DNA of 51,206 nt from Cyanobacteria bacterium FACHB-502 (GCA_014695325.1 JACJNZ010000075.1:1-51206), one strand, 5' to 3'. Positions 1 to 9,632 are shown, numbered from the stretch's first letter. The notes: a model not told the origin generated them from the letters alone. A program made the numbers and translations.

Positions 1-2
1 GC

Positions 3-101
3 ACCGATCAAGCCCTCGACCAAGCGATGACGGAAGCAGTTCAGTTCATTACTGAAGATGACGCCATTGGTTGGTTCAATCACTGTGGTCTATTCACATG
101 A
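3..101 (+). pseudogene. Transposase C-terminal fragment (IS630-like), cut by the window edge
   Basis: The open frame runs from the window edge to TGA at 99-101 and encodes about 32 residues ending in AIGWFNHCGLFT. From memory, this ending occurs in cyanobacterial IS630-type transposases. The rest of the gene lies outside the window, so it cannot be called intact or broken. The decayed HAD gene next to it stops abruptly at this element, which suggests the insertion disrupted that gene. Confidence 0.45.
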
Positions 102-350
102 AATTTGCTGTAAGCTGCGGGAAGAGTTGCAGGGTGTACTGTTGCTCTGCAATGCATTCTTGAATTGATTTATGTCCTGCTGCAACACCTCCTTGATTGG
201 TGATGCCCACAATGATCCATTCATCAAAATAAGAATAAGCGCAGCGTCAGCCCCCTCGATCGCCTGCTGATCCTGAGGATGCTGAAAGTATTGCTGCCCG
301 CTAAGGGGTTCTCAAAGTGTACCGTCGAGGTCTACCAGGAGTAGGGACAT
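102..350 (-). pseudogene. Decayed HAD-superfamily phosphatase gene, 5' part only
   Basis: On the minus strand from ATG at 348-350 the translation begins MSLLLVDLDGTL, the first motif of HAD phosphatases (DxDGT). An in-frame TGA follows at codon 13, then EPLSGQQYFQHPQDQQ and a GAD segment. After a frameshift near 240 the reading resumes as YFDEWIIVGITNQGGVAAGH, the second HAD motif of the HAD-IIIA (GmhB/PNKP-like) group. The match ends near 118, just before the transposase fragment. With a stop codon, a frameshift and no C-terminal half, this cannot make a working enzyme. The assignment rests on motif recognition only. Confidence 0.6.
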
Positions 351-522
351 CGTTTTGCATCGGTAAAATCATTGTACGACCATCCTATGCAAGGAACAGT
401 TTCCCTTCCCTCATACTAATGGTATGACTGTGAAGACGATCACCCCACCTTCAGAATGAGCTACTGATAAAGTTGTTATATTATTCAAACCACTCTAGCC
501 TTGTTTGCCTAAAAGGGTGAGG

Positions 523-1896
523 TTATAAACTGGAGGGAAAGGTGCCTGGAACTTCTGCGGCTTTGAGTTTATAGGGTTGATGCGAAGCCGTTTCTCCTCC
601 GGGATGATCGAGTGGTTCGACTGCGCTTGTATTGTCAATGTGGATCACAGCATCAAATTGAGCTGGAAGTTGAGCCTGAAAATAATGGCTTCTTCGCTCG
701 GTTCGAGGTGAATAAATCACGCCGATCGCCCGTTCGAGTCGCGGTTGTCGCAGCCCTGCAACAGCTGAATTTTGATCGCGCAGGTCGAGCCAGAATTGCG
801 GCAATTCAACCTGGTGCAAAATCGTTTCGTAGCTTTCCGGTAGAGCCGGACGCAACTGCTTAAATTTTGGCGGATCACCCCAGTGAGAGGCAGCCGCAAC
901 TGTACCGCTGTAAGTGGTGAACCCGACTAAGAAGGCATCTTGTCCATAGCGTTCTCGCACCAGTTGCCCCAGGTTCCACTCCCCTAACTTCTTCATGTCG
1001 GTTGCCCGTGCATCTCCCAAGTGAGAATTGTGTGCCCAGACGACAACCTTGGGCAGTTTGCCCTGTCGTTCTAGATGAGCCGCCAAATGGTCTAATGTCT
1101 CTGCCATGTGACGATCGCGCACATTCCAGGAACTTACTCGACGTTGAAACATTGAACGGTAATAGGCTTCTGCATTTTTGACTAAACGAGCATTCTGTTC
1201 AGCATCAAAAAATTCGTCTTCTGCTACGTTGCCATCAGGTTGGGCATATTCTTCCCGACGACGCTGCAATTCCATTAACTGATTTACAGCTTCATCTTCA
1301 CAAGGAGCGTTTAAACCAGAGGTCGCCGCATACCCATAGCTTTCTGAATCCTCGCCCGCATGGTCAAAGCAGGAATAGCGATGACGAGCTTGTTTTGCCG
1401 CTTCGGGGTCAACCTGCTCCAGATAAGTCAACACCGCTTCCATTGAAGCAAACATGCTGTAGAGATCGAGCCCGTAGAAGCCCACTTTTGCCCCATAATC
1501 AGGCAAGGTATCGTTGTGCTGACGTAACCAGGTCACGAAATCGAGCACATCAGTATTTCGCCACATCCATAGCGGAAAGTCATCGAGATCGTCTAGTGCT
1601 TCTCTTGCCGTTGTATCTTTGCTAATGCCCCGAACAAAGCGATCGACCCGGTCAGCATTGGGAAAATCCGCTTCCACTGCCACTGCGATAAAGCCCTTCT
1701 CCTGAATCAGGCGTTTTGTAATTTCTGCTCGCTGCTGATAAAACTCATGAGTTCCATGAGATGCTTCTCCAATCAGCACAAATCGAGCATCCCCGATCGC
1801 TTTCAGCAAAGCATCATAGTCTTGGGCTGACCCGGTTAAGGGATACGCAGCTTGCTGAATAGCATCGACTAAACTAGCAATTCCCTCTTGCGACAT
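523..1896 (-). CDS. Erythromycin esterase family hydrolase
   Basis: A 457-residue protein of the erythromycin esterase / succinoglycan-biosynthesis family (PF05139). Visible motifs are GEASHGTHEF at residues 43-52, with the family's conserved His and Glu; VEADFPNADRVDRFVRG around 74-90; and WAHNSHLGD around 287-294. True EreA/EreB enzymes open macrolide lactones. Most environmental members of this length have no proven substrate, so macrolide resistance should not be assumed. The start is ATG at 1894-1896 with GGAGG nine bases upstream; an in-frame TTG nine bases earlier abuts the GGAGG and has no spacing. No signal peptide is seen, so the protein is probably cytoplasmic. It appears to be a single-gene unit. 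Confidence 0.85.
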   Translation of the reverse strand: MSQEGIASLVDAIQQAAYPLTGSAQDYDALLKAIGDARFVLIGEASHGTHEFYQQRAEITKRLIQEKGFIAVAVEADFPNADRVDRFVRGISKDTTAREALDDLDDFPLWMWRNTDVLDFVTWLRQHNDTLPDYGAKVGFYGLDLYSMFASMEAVLTYLEQVDPEAAKQARHRYSCFDHAGEDSESYGYAATSGLNAPCEDEAVNQLMELQRRREEYAQPDGNVAEDEFFDAEQNARLVKNAEAYYRSMFQRRVSSWNVRDRHMAETLDHLAAHLERQGKLPKVVVWAHNSHLGDARATDMKKLGEWNLGQLVRERYGQDAFLVGFTTYSGTVAAASHWGDPPKFKQLRPALPESYETILHQVELPQFWLDLRDQNSAVAGLRQPRLERAIGVIYSPRTERRSHYFQAQLPAQFDAVIHIDNTSAVEPLDHPGGETASHQPYKLKAAEVPGTFPSSL

Positions 1897-2134
1897 GATT
1901 CTCAACCTCCGGTTGCTATAACTCCATCATGCTGAAATACGCTTGTTCAGGTATCGACCAAACGCCATATTGAGCGCTGGTAACAGCACCCCCGCCAGTC
2001 CTAAATCTTGTAATGGTTGAGAATGGTTTGGGAGATAATCTCAGCTCTGCTTCACATCTTCATTGGGCTGACAATAGAAAACAGCGGTTGCAACACTCAA
2101 ACGATAGAACCACTATTCAACAACGCCATTTTTT

Positions 2135-4381
2135 TTACTGAACGACAGCAACAAGCGGAATGGCGATGATAAACTCTGTTCCTACACCGGGAGTAGAAAT
2201 GTAATCGAGTTTGCCACCGTGTTGTCCGACCACAATTTGATAGCAAATTGATAATCCTAAGCCTGTTCCTTTTCCGACAGGTTTGGTTGTAAAGAACGGA
2301 TCAAAGAGTTTGCCTTTGATTGATTCTGGAATACCCATTCCATTATCTGAAATTCGGACAATTACCTGTTGAGTTTTATCTAATTCAGTTGATATGGTGA
2401 CTTGTCCTGGATTCTGCTGCACTTCCTGAAGTGTCATCTGACTATTGCGCTGATCGATCGCATCAAGCGCGTTCGTCAAAATGTTCATAAATACTTGATT
2501 GATCTGTCCTGCATAACACTCGGTAAGAGGCAAGTTTGCGTAATGCTTCACAAGCCGAATTTCAGGGATTTCATGCTTCGCTTTGAAGCGGTATTTCAGA
2601 ATTAGCAGAGTACTATCAATACCTTGATTGAGGTCAACCTGTTTTGTCTCGGCTTCGTCAAGGCGGGAGAAGTTACGCAGAGTGGTTACAATTTCTCGAA
2701 TCCGACGAGTGCCTTCTTGCATTGATTCCAGCATTTGAGGTGCATCTTGCATCAAAAAGGCTAAGTCAATTTCTTCGGCATACTGCTGAATTTCAGTGGC
2801 GGGATGAGCGTAGTGCTTTTGATAAAGGCTCAAGGTTGTGAGCAATTCTTCTACATAGCTCTTCGCGTGATTCAGATTGCCATGAATAAAGTTAACAGGA
2901 TTGTTAATTTCATGAGCTACGCCCGCTACCATCTGCCCTAAGCTAGACATCTTCTCAGTTTGTATCAATTGTGCCTGAGTCTGCTGCAAATCGCGCAATG
3001 CCTCCGAAAGTTCCAGGGTACGCTGGTGAACTCGATTTTCTAAATCTGCATTGGTTTGTTCAAGTTCGTGGTTTGCCGACTCTAGTGCCCGGAAAGAATC
3101 ACGCAGTTGTTGAGCCATTTGATTAAAGGAATGGGCAAGTTCCTCAAACTCTCGAACATGGTCAGGTTGCACAACCAGGTCAAGTTCTCCAGCTGCGATC
3201 GCCCTTGATGCAACATTTAATCGTGCGATCGGTTGAGCAATCCAGCGGGAGGTGTAGATTCCTAAAAGCGTAGCGGTTCCCAGTGCGATCAGACAGAGCC
3301 AGATGGTGATGCGCGTGTTGTCTTGGATTTGTCCCATAAAATCGGCTTCAGGCACGGCAACCACGACCAGCCAATCTAGCCCCCAAGCATCGCTCCACGG
3401 TGTCACTTGCAGAAATTGACGTTGCCCATTCTGCCAAAACTCAAGCTGCTGCTGCGACTTAATTTGGCTCAAATCTTGAAACTGCTGCTGCATATACTGC
3501 ACCGATGCTTGAATCAGCGGATCGCGGCTCTCCGTACCTCGTAAACGCTGTGGCTTGTTGTTCACAAGTCGATAAGGTTCCTCGTCGGCTGAGCTACCCA
3601 CTAGCAAACCGTTCCGTTCCAGAATAAAGGTTCGCCCAGAAGTACTTACGGAAAGCTGACGCAGGAAACTACTGATTTCCCAGGTTCGTAATTCCGTCCA
3701 GGAAATATACTTCAAACGATCATTTGCATCATAGATGGGGTAGGTTGCTGCCAGCGACAGATGGTAAGGCGGGTCGATCCACTGAAATAAATTCCAGATC
3801 GGTTTTTTCTGCTCCACCGTTTGCTGATACCAGGGTTCCTGCTTAAAGTCGAACGTTTTGTTCACTAAATCCAGCGTTGCAGGTTCACCCTGGCTGTTTA
3901 CCTGGTAGATATAAACGTCGTTATTACCAAACCGCTGAGGCGACAGGATATCGATCGTCACTGGGCTGTTGCGTTCAAATCGACCCACGCCAATAAAATT
4001 GCCCGATTCGGAAACCAGGTTGATGTATCCCAGGTTGTAGACCTGCATTTGCTGCCAAAAATACCGCCCTAGCAGATCTAAGTCTTCGGGATTCAGTGCC
4101 TTAAGTTCAATTGCTTTTGCATTAAGCTGTGCAATTTGCCGCCCAGTGAAAATAAAATCATCCAGGTGCTGATTAATGCGATTGCTAACGCTCCGCTGCA
4201 ACTGCACAGCTAAGTCATTTACAGCTCGTTGTCCATTGCGAATCGAAAGGTAACCAGTTAAGCCAACGGCAGCAAAAATCTGTAGCACAAAGGGAACTAC
4301 CAGTATCACCTGTAAAGGAATTCCCTGACGAGAGCCAATTTTTGCTTTTAACTGCTTTCCCACAATTCTGCTCCAGAACAT
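2135..4381 (-). CDS. Membrane sensor histidine kinase (Cache-HAMP-HisKA-HATPase)
   Basis: A 748-residue sensor kinase. A first membrane helix lies around residues 25-47, followed by a roughly 300-residue periplasmic Cache-type sensor (about 50-345) and a second helix around 356-377. A HAMP domain begins with [10 protein letters not shown], then a coiled coil runs from about 425 to 475. The H-box is [12 protein letters not shown] with phosphorylatable His490. The ATPase domain shows an N-box ([10 protein letters not shown], about 633-642), G1 (DNGMGI, 679-684) and G2 (GKGTGLGL, 703-710). No receiver domain or adjacent response regulator is present, so the partner is unknown (an orphan kinase). 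The ligand cannot be read from the sequence. No clear Shine-Dalgarno precedes the ATG, so the start is somewhat uncertain. Confidence 0.9.
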   Translation of the reverse strand: MFWSRIVGKQLKAKIGSRQGIPLQVILVVPFVLQIFAAVGLTGYLSIRNGQRAVNDLAVQLQRSVSNRINQHLDDFIFTGRQIAQLNAKAIELKALNPEDLDLLGRYFWQQMQVYNLGYINLVSESGNFIGVGRFERNSPVTIDILSPQRFGNNDVYIYQVNSQGEPATLDLVNKTFDFKQEPWYQQTVEQKKPIWNLFQWIDPPYHLSLAATYPIYDANDRLKYISWTELRTWEISSFLRQLSVSTSGRTFILERNGLLVGSSADEEPYRLVNNKPQRLRGTESRDPLIQASVQYMQQQFQDLSQIKSQQQLEFWQNGQRQFLQVTPWSDAWGLDWLVVVAVPEADFMGQIQDNTRITIWLCLIALGTATLLGIYTSRWIAQPIARLNVASRAIAAGELDLVVQPDHVREFEELAHSFNQMAQQLRDSFRALESANHELEQTNADLENRVHQRTLELSEALRDLQQTQAQLIQTEKMSSLGQMVAGVAHEINNPVNFIHGNLNHAKSYVEELLTTLSLYQKHYAHPATEIQQYAEEIDLAFLMQDAPQMLESMQEGTRRIREIVTTLRNFSRLDEAETKQVDLNQGIDSTLLILKYRFKAKHEIPEIRLVKHYANLPLTECYAGQINQVFMNILTNALDAIDQRNSQMTLQEVQQNPGQVTISTELDKTQQVIVRISDNGMGIPESIKGKLFDPFFTTKPVGKGTGLGLSICYQIVVGQHGGKLDYISTPGVGTEFIIAIPLVAVVQ

Positions 4382-4711
4382 TCGTGACGTAAAAAGGGTT
4401 TTACCCTATCGTCTGCTTTGCAGTTCACGAATTAACGGAGTTTTGCAGGTCAAATATGGTACGTCTTCCTGTCACCGTTGAGCAAGCAAAATTCTTCTAA
4501 TTAACGACCTGCGCTTACAGGACGAGCGTAAGAACTCTTTCAATGTCTCTTAGTGTTCCCAGTTTGAATAAAGCGATCGCACCTGAGAGCCGGGATGGGT
4601 CAAGACAGTCCTGCTTTCTGCCTGGTGAACAGAGGTCTAAGGGCATGCGCCAATAGAACCCTCGCCGCTAGCGTAGGTTGTCATCGATCCTGCCAAGGCA
4701 AGCCCACAGAA
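4382..4711. other. Intergenic stretch without a recognised gene
   Basis: This lies between the histidine kinase start and the first MITE. It contains one HIP1 octamer (GCGATCGC near 4574) and nothing I can assign. The open frame beginning at 4595 runs into the MITE and is not a credible gene. Any kinase promoter should be in its left part. Confidence 0.5.
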
Positions 4712-4719
4712 GCAAATTT

Positions 4720-4864
4720 GGCGTTGCTGAATAAGCGTATGATACGCCCCCCTAGCCCCCCAACTTTGGGGGGAACCAGAATTCAAAGTCCCCCAATGCT
4801 GGGGGATTTAGGGGGCGATGCAGAAGCTAAATTTACACCGTTCATATCCTGATTCAGCAACGCC
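4720..4864 (+). mobile_element. MITE copy 1 with terminal inverted repeats and 8-bp target duplication
   Basis: A 145-bp non-coding element. It begins GGCGTTGCTGAAT and ends ATTCAGCAACGCC, perfect 13-base inverted ends. An exact direct repeat GCAAATTT flanks it at 4712-4719 and 4865-4872. Its interior is a series of C-run/G-run hairpins. The same sequence recurs in inverted orientation at 10809-10952. It is inserted against the stop codon of the 2-oxoglutarate oxygenase gene (TAA at 4872-4874) without altering the protein. It encodes no transposase, so it must be moved by a partner element using the same ends, which I did not find in the window. Confidence 0.9.
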
Positions 4865-4871
4865 GCAAATT

Positions 4872-5897
4872 TTATTGCAGGTAGCTGAAGGTTTTGTGAT
4901 AAATGCTGCTAATAAAGTCTCCTGCGGTAATGGGCGCGTACCGAGCCGGATTCTCAGGACTGGTGCAGGAGGGAAACACCTCAATCACCGTGTCATAGTT
5001 AGGGGCAAAGAAGAGTGTTGTCACATAGCGATCGCGGTTAGAGCGATTCAGTGCCCGATGGATGTTTGACTGAAATCGATTATTGGTCCAGCGTGCCATC
5101 TGGTCACCAATATTAATGACGAAAGTGCCGGGAATGGGAGGTGCTGCAATCCACTCCCCTGCACTGTTTAAAACCTGCAAGCCCTTAACGTCCTCCTGTG
5201 CCAGAATTGTGAAGCACTCATAGTCGGTATGGGCACCGAGGCTGATCTGACGCTCGTGAATTACCCCCCTGCAGGGAGGATAATGAGACAGGCGAAGTTG
5301 GGCTAAGGGTTTCGTCGTTTTGTTATCGAAGAAAGTCTCAGGCAGATCGAGTGCCAGGGCAAAGGCGCGAAATATTCTCGTCCCCAATTGCCGAAGTTCA
5401 CTATAGTAACGCTCGATCGCTTCCTGAAAGCCGCACAGATGAGTAGGGTAAACGTTCGGGCCATATAGCCACTTTCCTGCCAGCACATCTGGATCGTCCG
5501 CAGGCAGATTCAGGGAAAAATCCAGTGCCTCTTTCAAATCAGGTTCAGCGGTTACATCGACGCGCTCTTCCAGAAAGGGTACATAGCCACGATGGTTAGA
5601 AGATTTGGAGATGTGAATTTCCATTTTTTCCGCCAAAGGCAGCGAAAAGAAACGTTTGGACTGAGCAAAGGAGTGATCAATAACAGACTGAGGAACGCCG
5701 TGATTTTTAATGTAGAAAAAGCCAACCTCTAGGCAGGCTTGACAAATTTGATTGGCAACCTGCTGCCGATCGGCAACGCGATCACTGCTCATCAATGCAA
5801 AATCAATTAAGGGAATCGTATCAAATGGAATTTGCTTGGCAGTGATACTCTCAGTGAGGACTTGTCGAATTCCGTTTCCAGTTTCGATTGCTCGCAT
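4872..5897 (-). CDS. 2-oxoglutarate/Fe(II)-dependent oxygenase, isopenicillin N synthase-like family
   Basis: A 341-residue enzyme with the two usual parts: the N-terminal DIOX_N domain (IPLIDFA, then GFFYIKNHGVP at about 59-69) and the C-terminal jelly-roll. Iron ligands are HTD at 223-225 and His280 (NIHRAL). The 2-oxoglutarate contact region reads RYVTTLFF at about 290-297, so the usual Ser of the RxS pair is replaced by Thr. Members oxidise small molecules, such as plant-hormone, flavonoid and beta-lactam precursors; the substrate here is unknown. ATG at 5895-5897 has AAGGA seven bases upstream; an in-frame ATG at 5910-5912 is the alternative. It is the last gene of a three-oxygenase series, about 130 bases after the Rieske gene. 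A MITE abuts its stop codon. Confidence 0.88.
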   Translation of the reverse strand: MRAIETGNGIRQVLTESITAKQIPFDTIPLIDFALMSSDRVADRQQVANQICQACLEVGFFYIKNHGVPQSVIDHSFAQSKRFFSLPLAEKMEIHISKSSNHRGYVPFLEERVDVTAEPDLKEALDFSLNLPADDPDVLAGKWLYGPNVYPTHLCGFQEAIERYYSELRQLGTRIFRAFALALDLPETFFDNKTTKPLAQLRLSHYPPCRGVIHERQISLGAHTDYECFTILAQEDVKGLQVLNSAGEWIAAPPIPGTFVINIGDQMARWTNNRFQSNIHRALNRSNRDRYVTTLFFAPNYDTVIEVFPSCTSPENPARYAPITAGDFISSIYHKTFSYLQ

Positions 5898-6025
5898 CGG
5901 CAAATCCTTCATAAGATGAATTTGATAATTTGTGATGTTGAGAGAGGAAAAGGGTTCTGCTTTTACAAGAAAAACCTTGCCGCTTTTCCCTTTTTAGGTT
6001 CGAGATTCAAGCAGATTGGATGGCA

Positions 6026-7153
6026 TTAATTAAGGCTGGAATCATTGAATGCTGCTAACCAGGTTCTCTGGAAGTGGGGAATTCCATCTTCTAAACCCGC
6101 CGCAAATTGTAGAACGCCATAAGCCTGCGATCGAACGCTGGACTGCAATAGCCGCACTGCGCCAAAGTCTTCTTGCAGCACCCGATCGAACTCTGCCCGA
6201 AAACTGTCGCGGTTATAGGGAAAAGCGGTTTGCTGCGATCGTGTTTGATAAATTAACACTTCAAATCGTGTCTGAGTTGCGCTCAGAGGTAGCAGTCGAA
6301 AAACCGACACATTATCTCTGGCAGTGTTCACCATCCAGTTTGGAAAGATAAACCCTTGATAAGACTTGTGCTGTGGTTCTCCGGCAAATACCTGGTGTTG
6401 CTTAATAGAATCCTGAGCTGCATACCCTACACAAATTTGATAGTGCCGCCCGGTAATTGTCGCCTGAATATTGCGCGGATCAAAGCACTGTAAACTCTTG
6501 CCGTGAACCGTCGAGAGATGGTATGACTCCAGGTAATTTTCCACCAGAAATTTCCAGTTCACAGGTTCCTCATAAAACCAGGAATCTACCCGCTCCAGTT
6601 CTTTCCAGTCATGGTCATACTGCTCCAGGTATGCCGGAAAGCCTGCCAGGTAAGTCTGCAAAGATTCACCTGTGGGGGTCAGATTCACAAAAACAAAGCC
6701 TCCCCACGTATCAACCTGCGCTGAGCGCAACTGCACCGCCGATCGATCAATCCCTGGAAAGCACTGCGATTGAGGCAATCCCAGCAGGTTTCCTTCTAGA
6801 CTAAATCGCCATGCGTGATAATGACATCGGACTTGGTGGCAATTACCCTGATCGACCAGCAACTGCGCTCCCCGATGAGGGCAAACATTGTGAAAAGCCC
6901 GCAGGCTCCCATTTTCAGTGCGAATGACAAACAGCGATTGGTCTCCGACTGTACAGGTGAAATAATCCCCAAAATTTTGAACCTGCGATTCTCGACCGAC
7001 CATTTGCCAGGTATGGTTCCACGATCGCATCTCCTGCTCGAACACATCTGTTTTGTAATAAGCGCGCCCTGGCAGCCCAAACCTGTGAAAATACTCCGAT
7101 GAGCTACCAGAATCATCGAGCAAATGCTTTGAGGACTGAGCGAGATGATTCAT
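6026..7153 (-). CDS. Rieske non-haem iron oxygenase, catalytic subunit
   Basis: A 375-residue aromatic-ring-hydroxylating dioxygenase alpha-subunit-type protein. The Rieske [2Fe-2S] ligands are CPHRG (Cys91, His93) and CHYHAW (Cys110, His113). The mononuclear iron site shows NWKFLVENYLESYHLSTVH at about 199-217, giving His212 and His217, with a probable third ligand Asp329 in QEDFGAV. All catalytic residues are present. The ATG at 7151-7153 has AGGAG six bases upstream; a longer open frame upstream overlaps the next gene and is unlikely. These enzymes need a reductase and often a ferredoxin, and none is encoded nearby. Substrates range from aromatics to choline-like compounds and sterols; the neighbours suggest a tailoring role in the same pathway. 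Confidence 0.9.
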   Translation of the reverse strand: MNHLAQSSKHLLDDSGSSSEYFHRFGLPGRAYYKTDVFEQEMRSWNHTWQMVGRESQVQNFGDYFTCTVGDQSLFVIRTENGSLRAFHNVCPHRGAQLLVDQGNCHQVRCHYHAWRFSLEGNLLGLPQSQCFPGIDRSAVQLRSAQVDTWGGFVFVNLTPTGESLQTYLAGFPAYLEQYDHDWKELERVDSWFYEEPVNWKFLVENYLESYHLSTVHGKSLQCFDPRNIQATITGRHYQICVGYAAQDSIKQHQVFAGEPQHKSYQGFIFPNWMVNTARDNVSVFRLLPLSATQTRFEVLIYQTRSQQTAFPYNRDSFRAEFDRVLQEDFGAVRLLQSSVRSQAYGVLQFAAGLEDGIPHFQRTWLAAFNDSSLN

Positions 7154-7266
7154 CAAAGACTCCTGATGTTTTACCAAATGAAGAAGCTGTTCGTGTCGAT
7201 CTGCTTGTGCCAATTTGGAATGAGGTTTCGATACAGAAGGCGAGTGAAAACCTGCTCTAATTGTCT

Positions 7267-7995
7267 TTAACGATAACGATACACTGGCTCTACGATTTGC
7301 TGAGTCAACGCCTCTGCTGCCAAGCCCGACCACCACGCATCCATTGCCGTCAACATCGCACGAAAGCCAATTTCAAACGCCTTAAAATGCTCAGGTTTGA
7401 GATGATGTGCGATCGCCTTTCGCAAATTTGCTTCGTGTTCTGGTTCCCACTCATTGAGATGCATCTCAAAGAAATACCGTAGCTGTTCTGGCATTGCTCC
7501 TTCCAGCAATAAATTCAGCATTCGGACAATGATTTGCAACTCTGGCACTGCAGTTGCTTCCACTGCGAAAGCAGCACCAGACAAGTAAGCAATGGGTTGA
7601 TGGGTCATCGCCTCCAACCGTTCAAGTAGGGCTGCGGTTGCCGTTGAAGGGACAACTGCTTTAATAGGCACCTTCAAAGCCGTCTCTAACCCCTCCGCTA
7701 GCAAATCAGCATGAGGAATTCCCTGCGTTTTGCTGCCGAGCTCCTCAGCAAGATTATCGTCCAGTTCCTTCATAGCAACATCCCAGCCAGCGATCGACGC
7801 TTGATTACGCATTGCTTCAAGAAGTACCACCAATGCTTTGGGAAGAATTGAGTACTGCTGCAAGATACAGGTGATTTGAGTAACATTGGCAGCACCCGAA
7901 ATTCGCACAACTGGATTTTTTTCAGCGTGAACCGCTACATACTCCTCAGACATAGTTTGGCAGAGCCATAAAGTCAAAGCGTTGAACTCATTCAT
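7267..7995 (-). CDS. Haem-oxygenase-like diiron protein (DUF3865/CADD-like)
   Basis: A 242-residue all-helical protein that I recognise as the DUF3865 type found in Nostoc-like cyanobacteria, related to Chlamydia CADD and the wider haem-oxygenase-like diiron oxidase/oxygenase group (UndA, BesC, SznF). Candidate metal ligands are Glu84/85 and His95 (in EELGSKTQGIPHADLL), Glu146 (FAVEAT), and His179, Glu184 and His187 (FFEMHLNEWEPEHE). Spacing in the last helix is one residue longer than the usual H-x3-D-x2-H. Known relatives cleave C-C bonds, N-oxygenate or desaturate small amines and fatty acids. The ATG at 7993-7995 follows a TTG two codons earlier; the Shine-Dalgarno is weak. It is the first gene of the oxygenase series. 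Confidence 0.75.
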   Translation of the reverse strand: MNEFNALTLWLCQTMSEEYVAVHAEKNPVVRISGAANVTQITCILQQYSILPKALVVLLEAMRNQASIAGWDVAMKELDDNLAEELGSKTQGIPHADLLAEGLETALKVPIKAVVPSTATAALLERLEAMTHQPIAYLSGAAFAVEATAVPELQIIVRMLNLLLEGAMPEQLRYFFEMHLNEWEPEHEANLRKAIAHHLKPEHFKAFEIGFRAMLTAMDAWWSGLAAEALTQQIVEPVYRYR

Positions 7996-8344
7996 GGTCA
8001 AACACTCTATTTTTAGATGGATTGTGACATTAGGGATTATCAGTTCAGCTCTCTCAAAGCTGATTCAAACCAATGAAAAAGTTGACTGCTTGCACAAACG
8101 TTAAGAAATAGGTAGATATCCCAGATTTGCGAGCGAAATGATGTGTTTTAGAAACTGTAACAACACTGAGAAGGGGTAGATTGCAGCAGCTGATGAGTAG
8201 CTTCACTGGGAATATATATTAAATTACATTCCCCAACTCCTAAGGGAGATCCGTAGATTTGTGGAATTATCAAAGGACGAATAGAGAAACCTAAGTGAGG
8301 ATACTCGGAAGCAACGTAAAGATTTCTTGAAGAAACGCCGTTTT
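7996..8344. other. Intergenic region upstream of the oxygenase series
   Basis: About 350 bases with no recognisable gene. It should carry the promoter for the three minus-strand oxygenase genes. It is A/T-rich around 8210-8230, but I could not single out a convincing promoter. The right part passes into insertion-sequence debris. Confidence 0.4.
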
Positions 8345-8449
8345 ACGTAGAATTACGGGCATTCCACAACTCGCATTTTTTTGACATAACCACAAAATCT
8401 CGAAAAAGTTCACCCTGCGATTGCATCGCAAAAACTGCTTGGTAGTGCG

Positions 8450-8840
8450 TTAAATTAATATGGGATAGGCGGCAATATCGTACTAATCCCACAACCGTGT
8501 CGTTAATCCTGCTTGCTGCGCAGCAGTGGATTTGAAGCGACTGTGTTGCCAGATCCAATTGACGTAACTGGTCACCAATCGAGTCTCACTTTGGTTTGTT
8601 CCCGCACCTTGCCAAATTGGTTCTGTCGTCAATGCCATCTTCCGGTTTGTTGTCGAATTGTGCCATTCGTCCGCTCTAATCGTTGGATTTTGTCTTTGCC
8701 AATGTAGTGTCTAATGTCGGGTGGCAAGACGCGTTCGTATCCATCTCAGTCATCGGTGTCGAACTGCTTGTATATGATTTTTCCTTCTGTGTTGATGACC
8801 CATTGCTCAATGAATGCATCGGTGTGTCTGCCCATCCTGG
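8450..8840 (-). pseudogene. IS1-like transposase C-terminal relic
   Basis: The minus strand, read across several frames, gives an IS1-type transposase end: HTDAFIEQWVINTEGKI, then an in-frame TGA where a Trp is expected before DGYERVLPPDIRHYIG, then RLERTNGTIRQQTGRWHRR. After another frame change comes NWIWQHSRFKSTAAQQAGL and finally YDIAAYPILI. The order matches one transposase, but at least one stop and two frameshifts break it. The upstream half is interrupted by an IS110-like fragment. Confidence 0.65.
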
Positions 8841-8869
8841 CAGCGAGCAGAGAGGGGACCTACCCCAGA

Positions 8870-9158
8870 GGCTGAACGGGTAAGTTGCCTCGTTGGGGTC
8901 TGTCTTTGCCTGTTCCTTGATTGCTTGGGTTAGCTTGCTGATTTCCTCATCAAGTTTCTTCCAAATATTTCAATAAGATTCAATTACGATTTTGGGTTCA
9001 GTTGCCGTAACACAGTTAGGCAGTTCTTGAACCAACTTGTGGCTTATGGTTCGATTTTTATCAGACTCAATCAATTCCCACTGACGAAATTTCATTCTGA
9101 TCTTATTTTTGACGGCTGCTCGGTCTTCAACTAATTGCTGTCTCGTTCGCGTTAGCAT
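8870..9158 (-). pseudogene. IS110-like transposase relic
   Basis: The minus-strand reading begins MLTRTRQQLVEDRAAVKNKI and passes through NRTISHKLVQELPN. A stop follows, then EEISKLTQAIKEQAK, then a frame-shifted YPFSLWGRSPLCS resembling the YRSVPGIGPLSA of IS110 transposases. The combination of an arginine-rich helix followed by a helix-hairpin-helix-like segment is typical of the IS110/IS1111 C-terminal part. Neither the N-terminal DEDD catalytic region nor the element ends are visible. It is embedded between IS1-like pieces. Confidence 0.5.
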
Positions 9159-9350
9159 CCGACGTTTGTTGTTCTTGCTGTGCGCTTGGAATGCGATTGC
9201 CCTTTAGCCTTCCTGCCTCGAGCAGTTTGGCATTACCTTTTGTCTTATACAATCCAGCATGGGAACATCCATTTCTGCCTCATCCACGCGCTGGAGGAGC
9301 ACTTCGACCGCCTCAGGTTCGGGCAACTATTCCGGCAGGGGTTGGTTCAC

Positions 9351-9632
9351 TCACTTCAGGTGGCGAGACTTTTTTAACTCTTCAATGACCGTTGTGGGGC
9401 TAATTCCCAACACACGAACCGTGTCCCGAATGCCACTGCCATTGACTGCCATATCCGCAATTTGTTGTTTGACCTCCGGCCAATAGCCCCGGTAAGAATA
9501 GTGCCGGATAAAGGTGCTGCGGGGGCAGTAAGGATTGCGGCACTTGTAGCGTTGTTTGCCCTCAGATGATTTGCCATGTTTAACCCCCTTAGAACCGTGA
9601 CAAGCAGGACAAAGAACAGTTTCTAAAACCAT
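9351..9632 (-). pseudogene. IS1-family InsA-like protein (zinc finger + HTH), orphaned
   Basis: A 93-residue open frame with an N-terminal zinc finger (CPACHGSKGVKHGK, then CRNPYCPRSTF) and a C-terminal helix-turn-helix (SGIRDTVRVLGISPTTVIEELKK). This is the InsA arrangement of IS1 elements. InsA/InsB are normally joined by a frameshift to give the active transposase. Here the following catalytic part is not continuous, so although this frame is open the element is probably dead. Confidence 0.75.

Noticed and set aside
523-1896. Calling the esterase-family protein a macrolide-resistance determinant
   Set aside because: Family motifs are present, but most environmental members have no shown macrolide activity and there is no resistance context here.
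4595-4852. Open frame on the plus strand
   Set aside because: Most of its 3' half is the MITE; no ribosome site and low-complexity Pro/Gly translation.
5832-6029. Short plus-strand frame across the 2OG gene start
   Set aside because: Overlaps the well-supported oxygenase start and has no features of its own.
7154-7336. Upstream extension of the Rieske gene
   Set aside because: Would overlap the end of the diiron gene; the internal ATG at 7153 has a strong AGGAG site and fits the family start.
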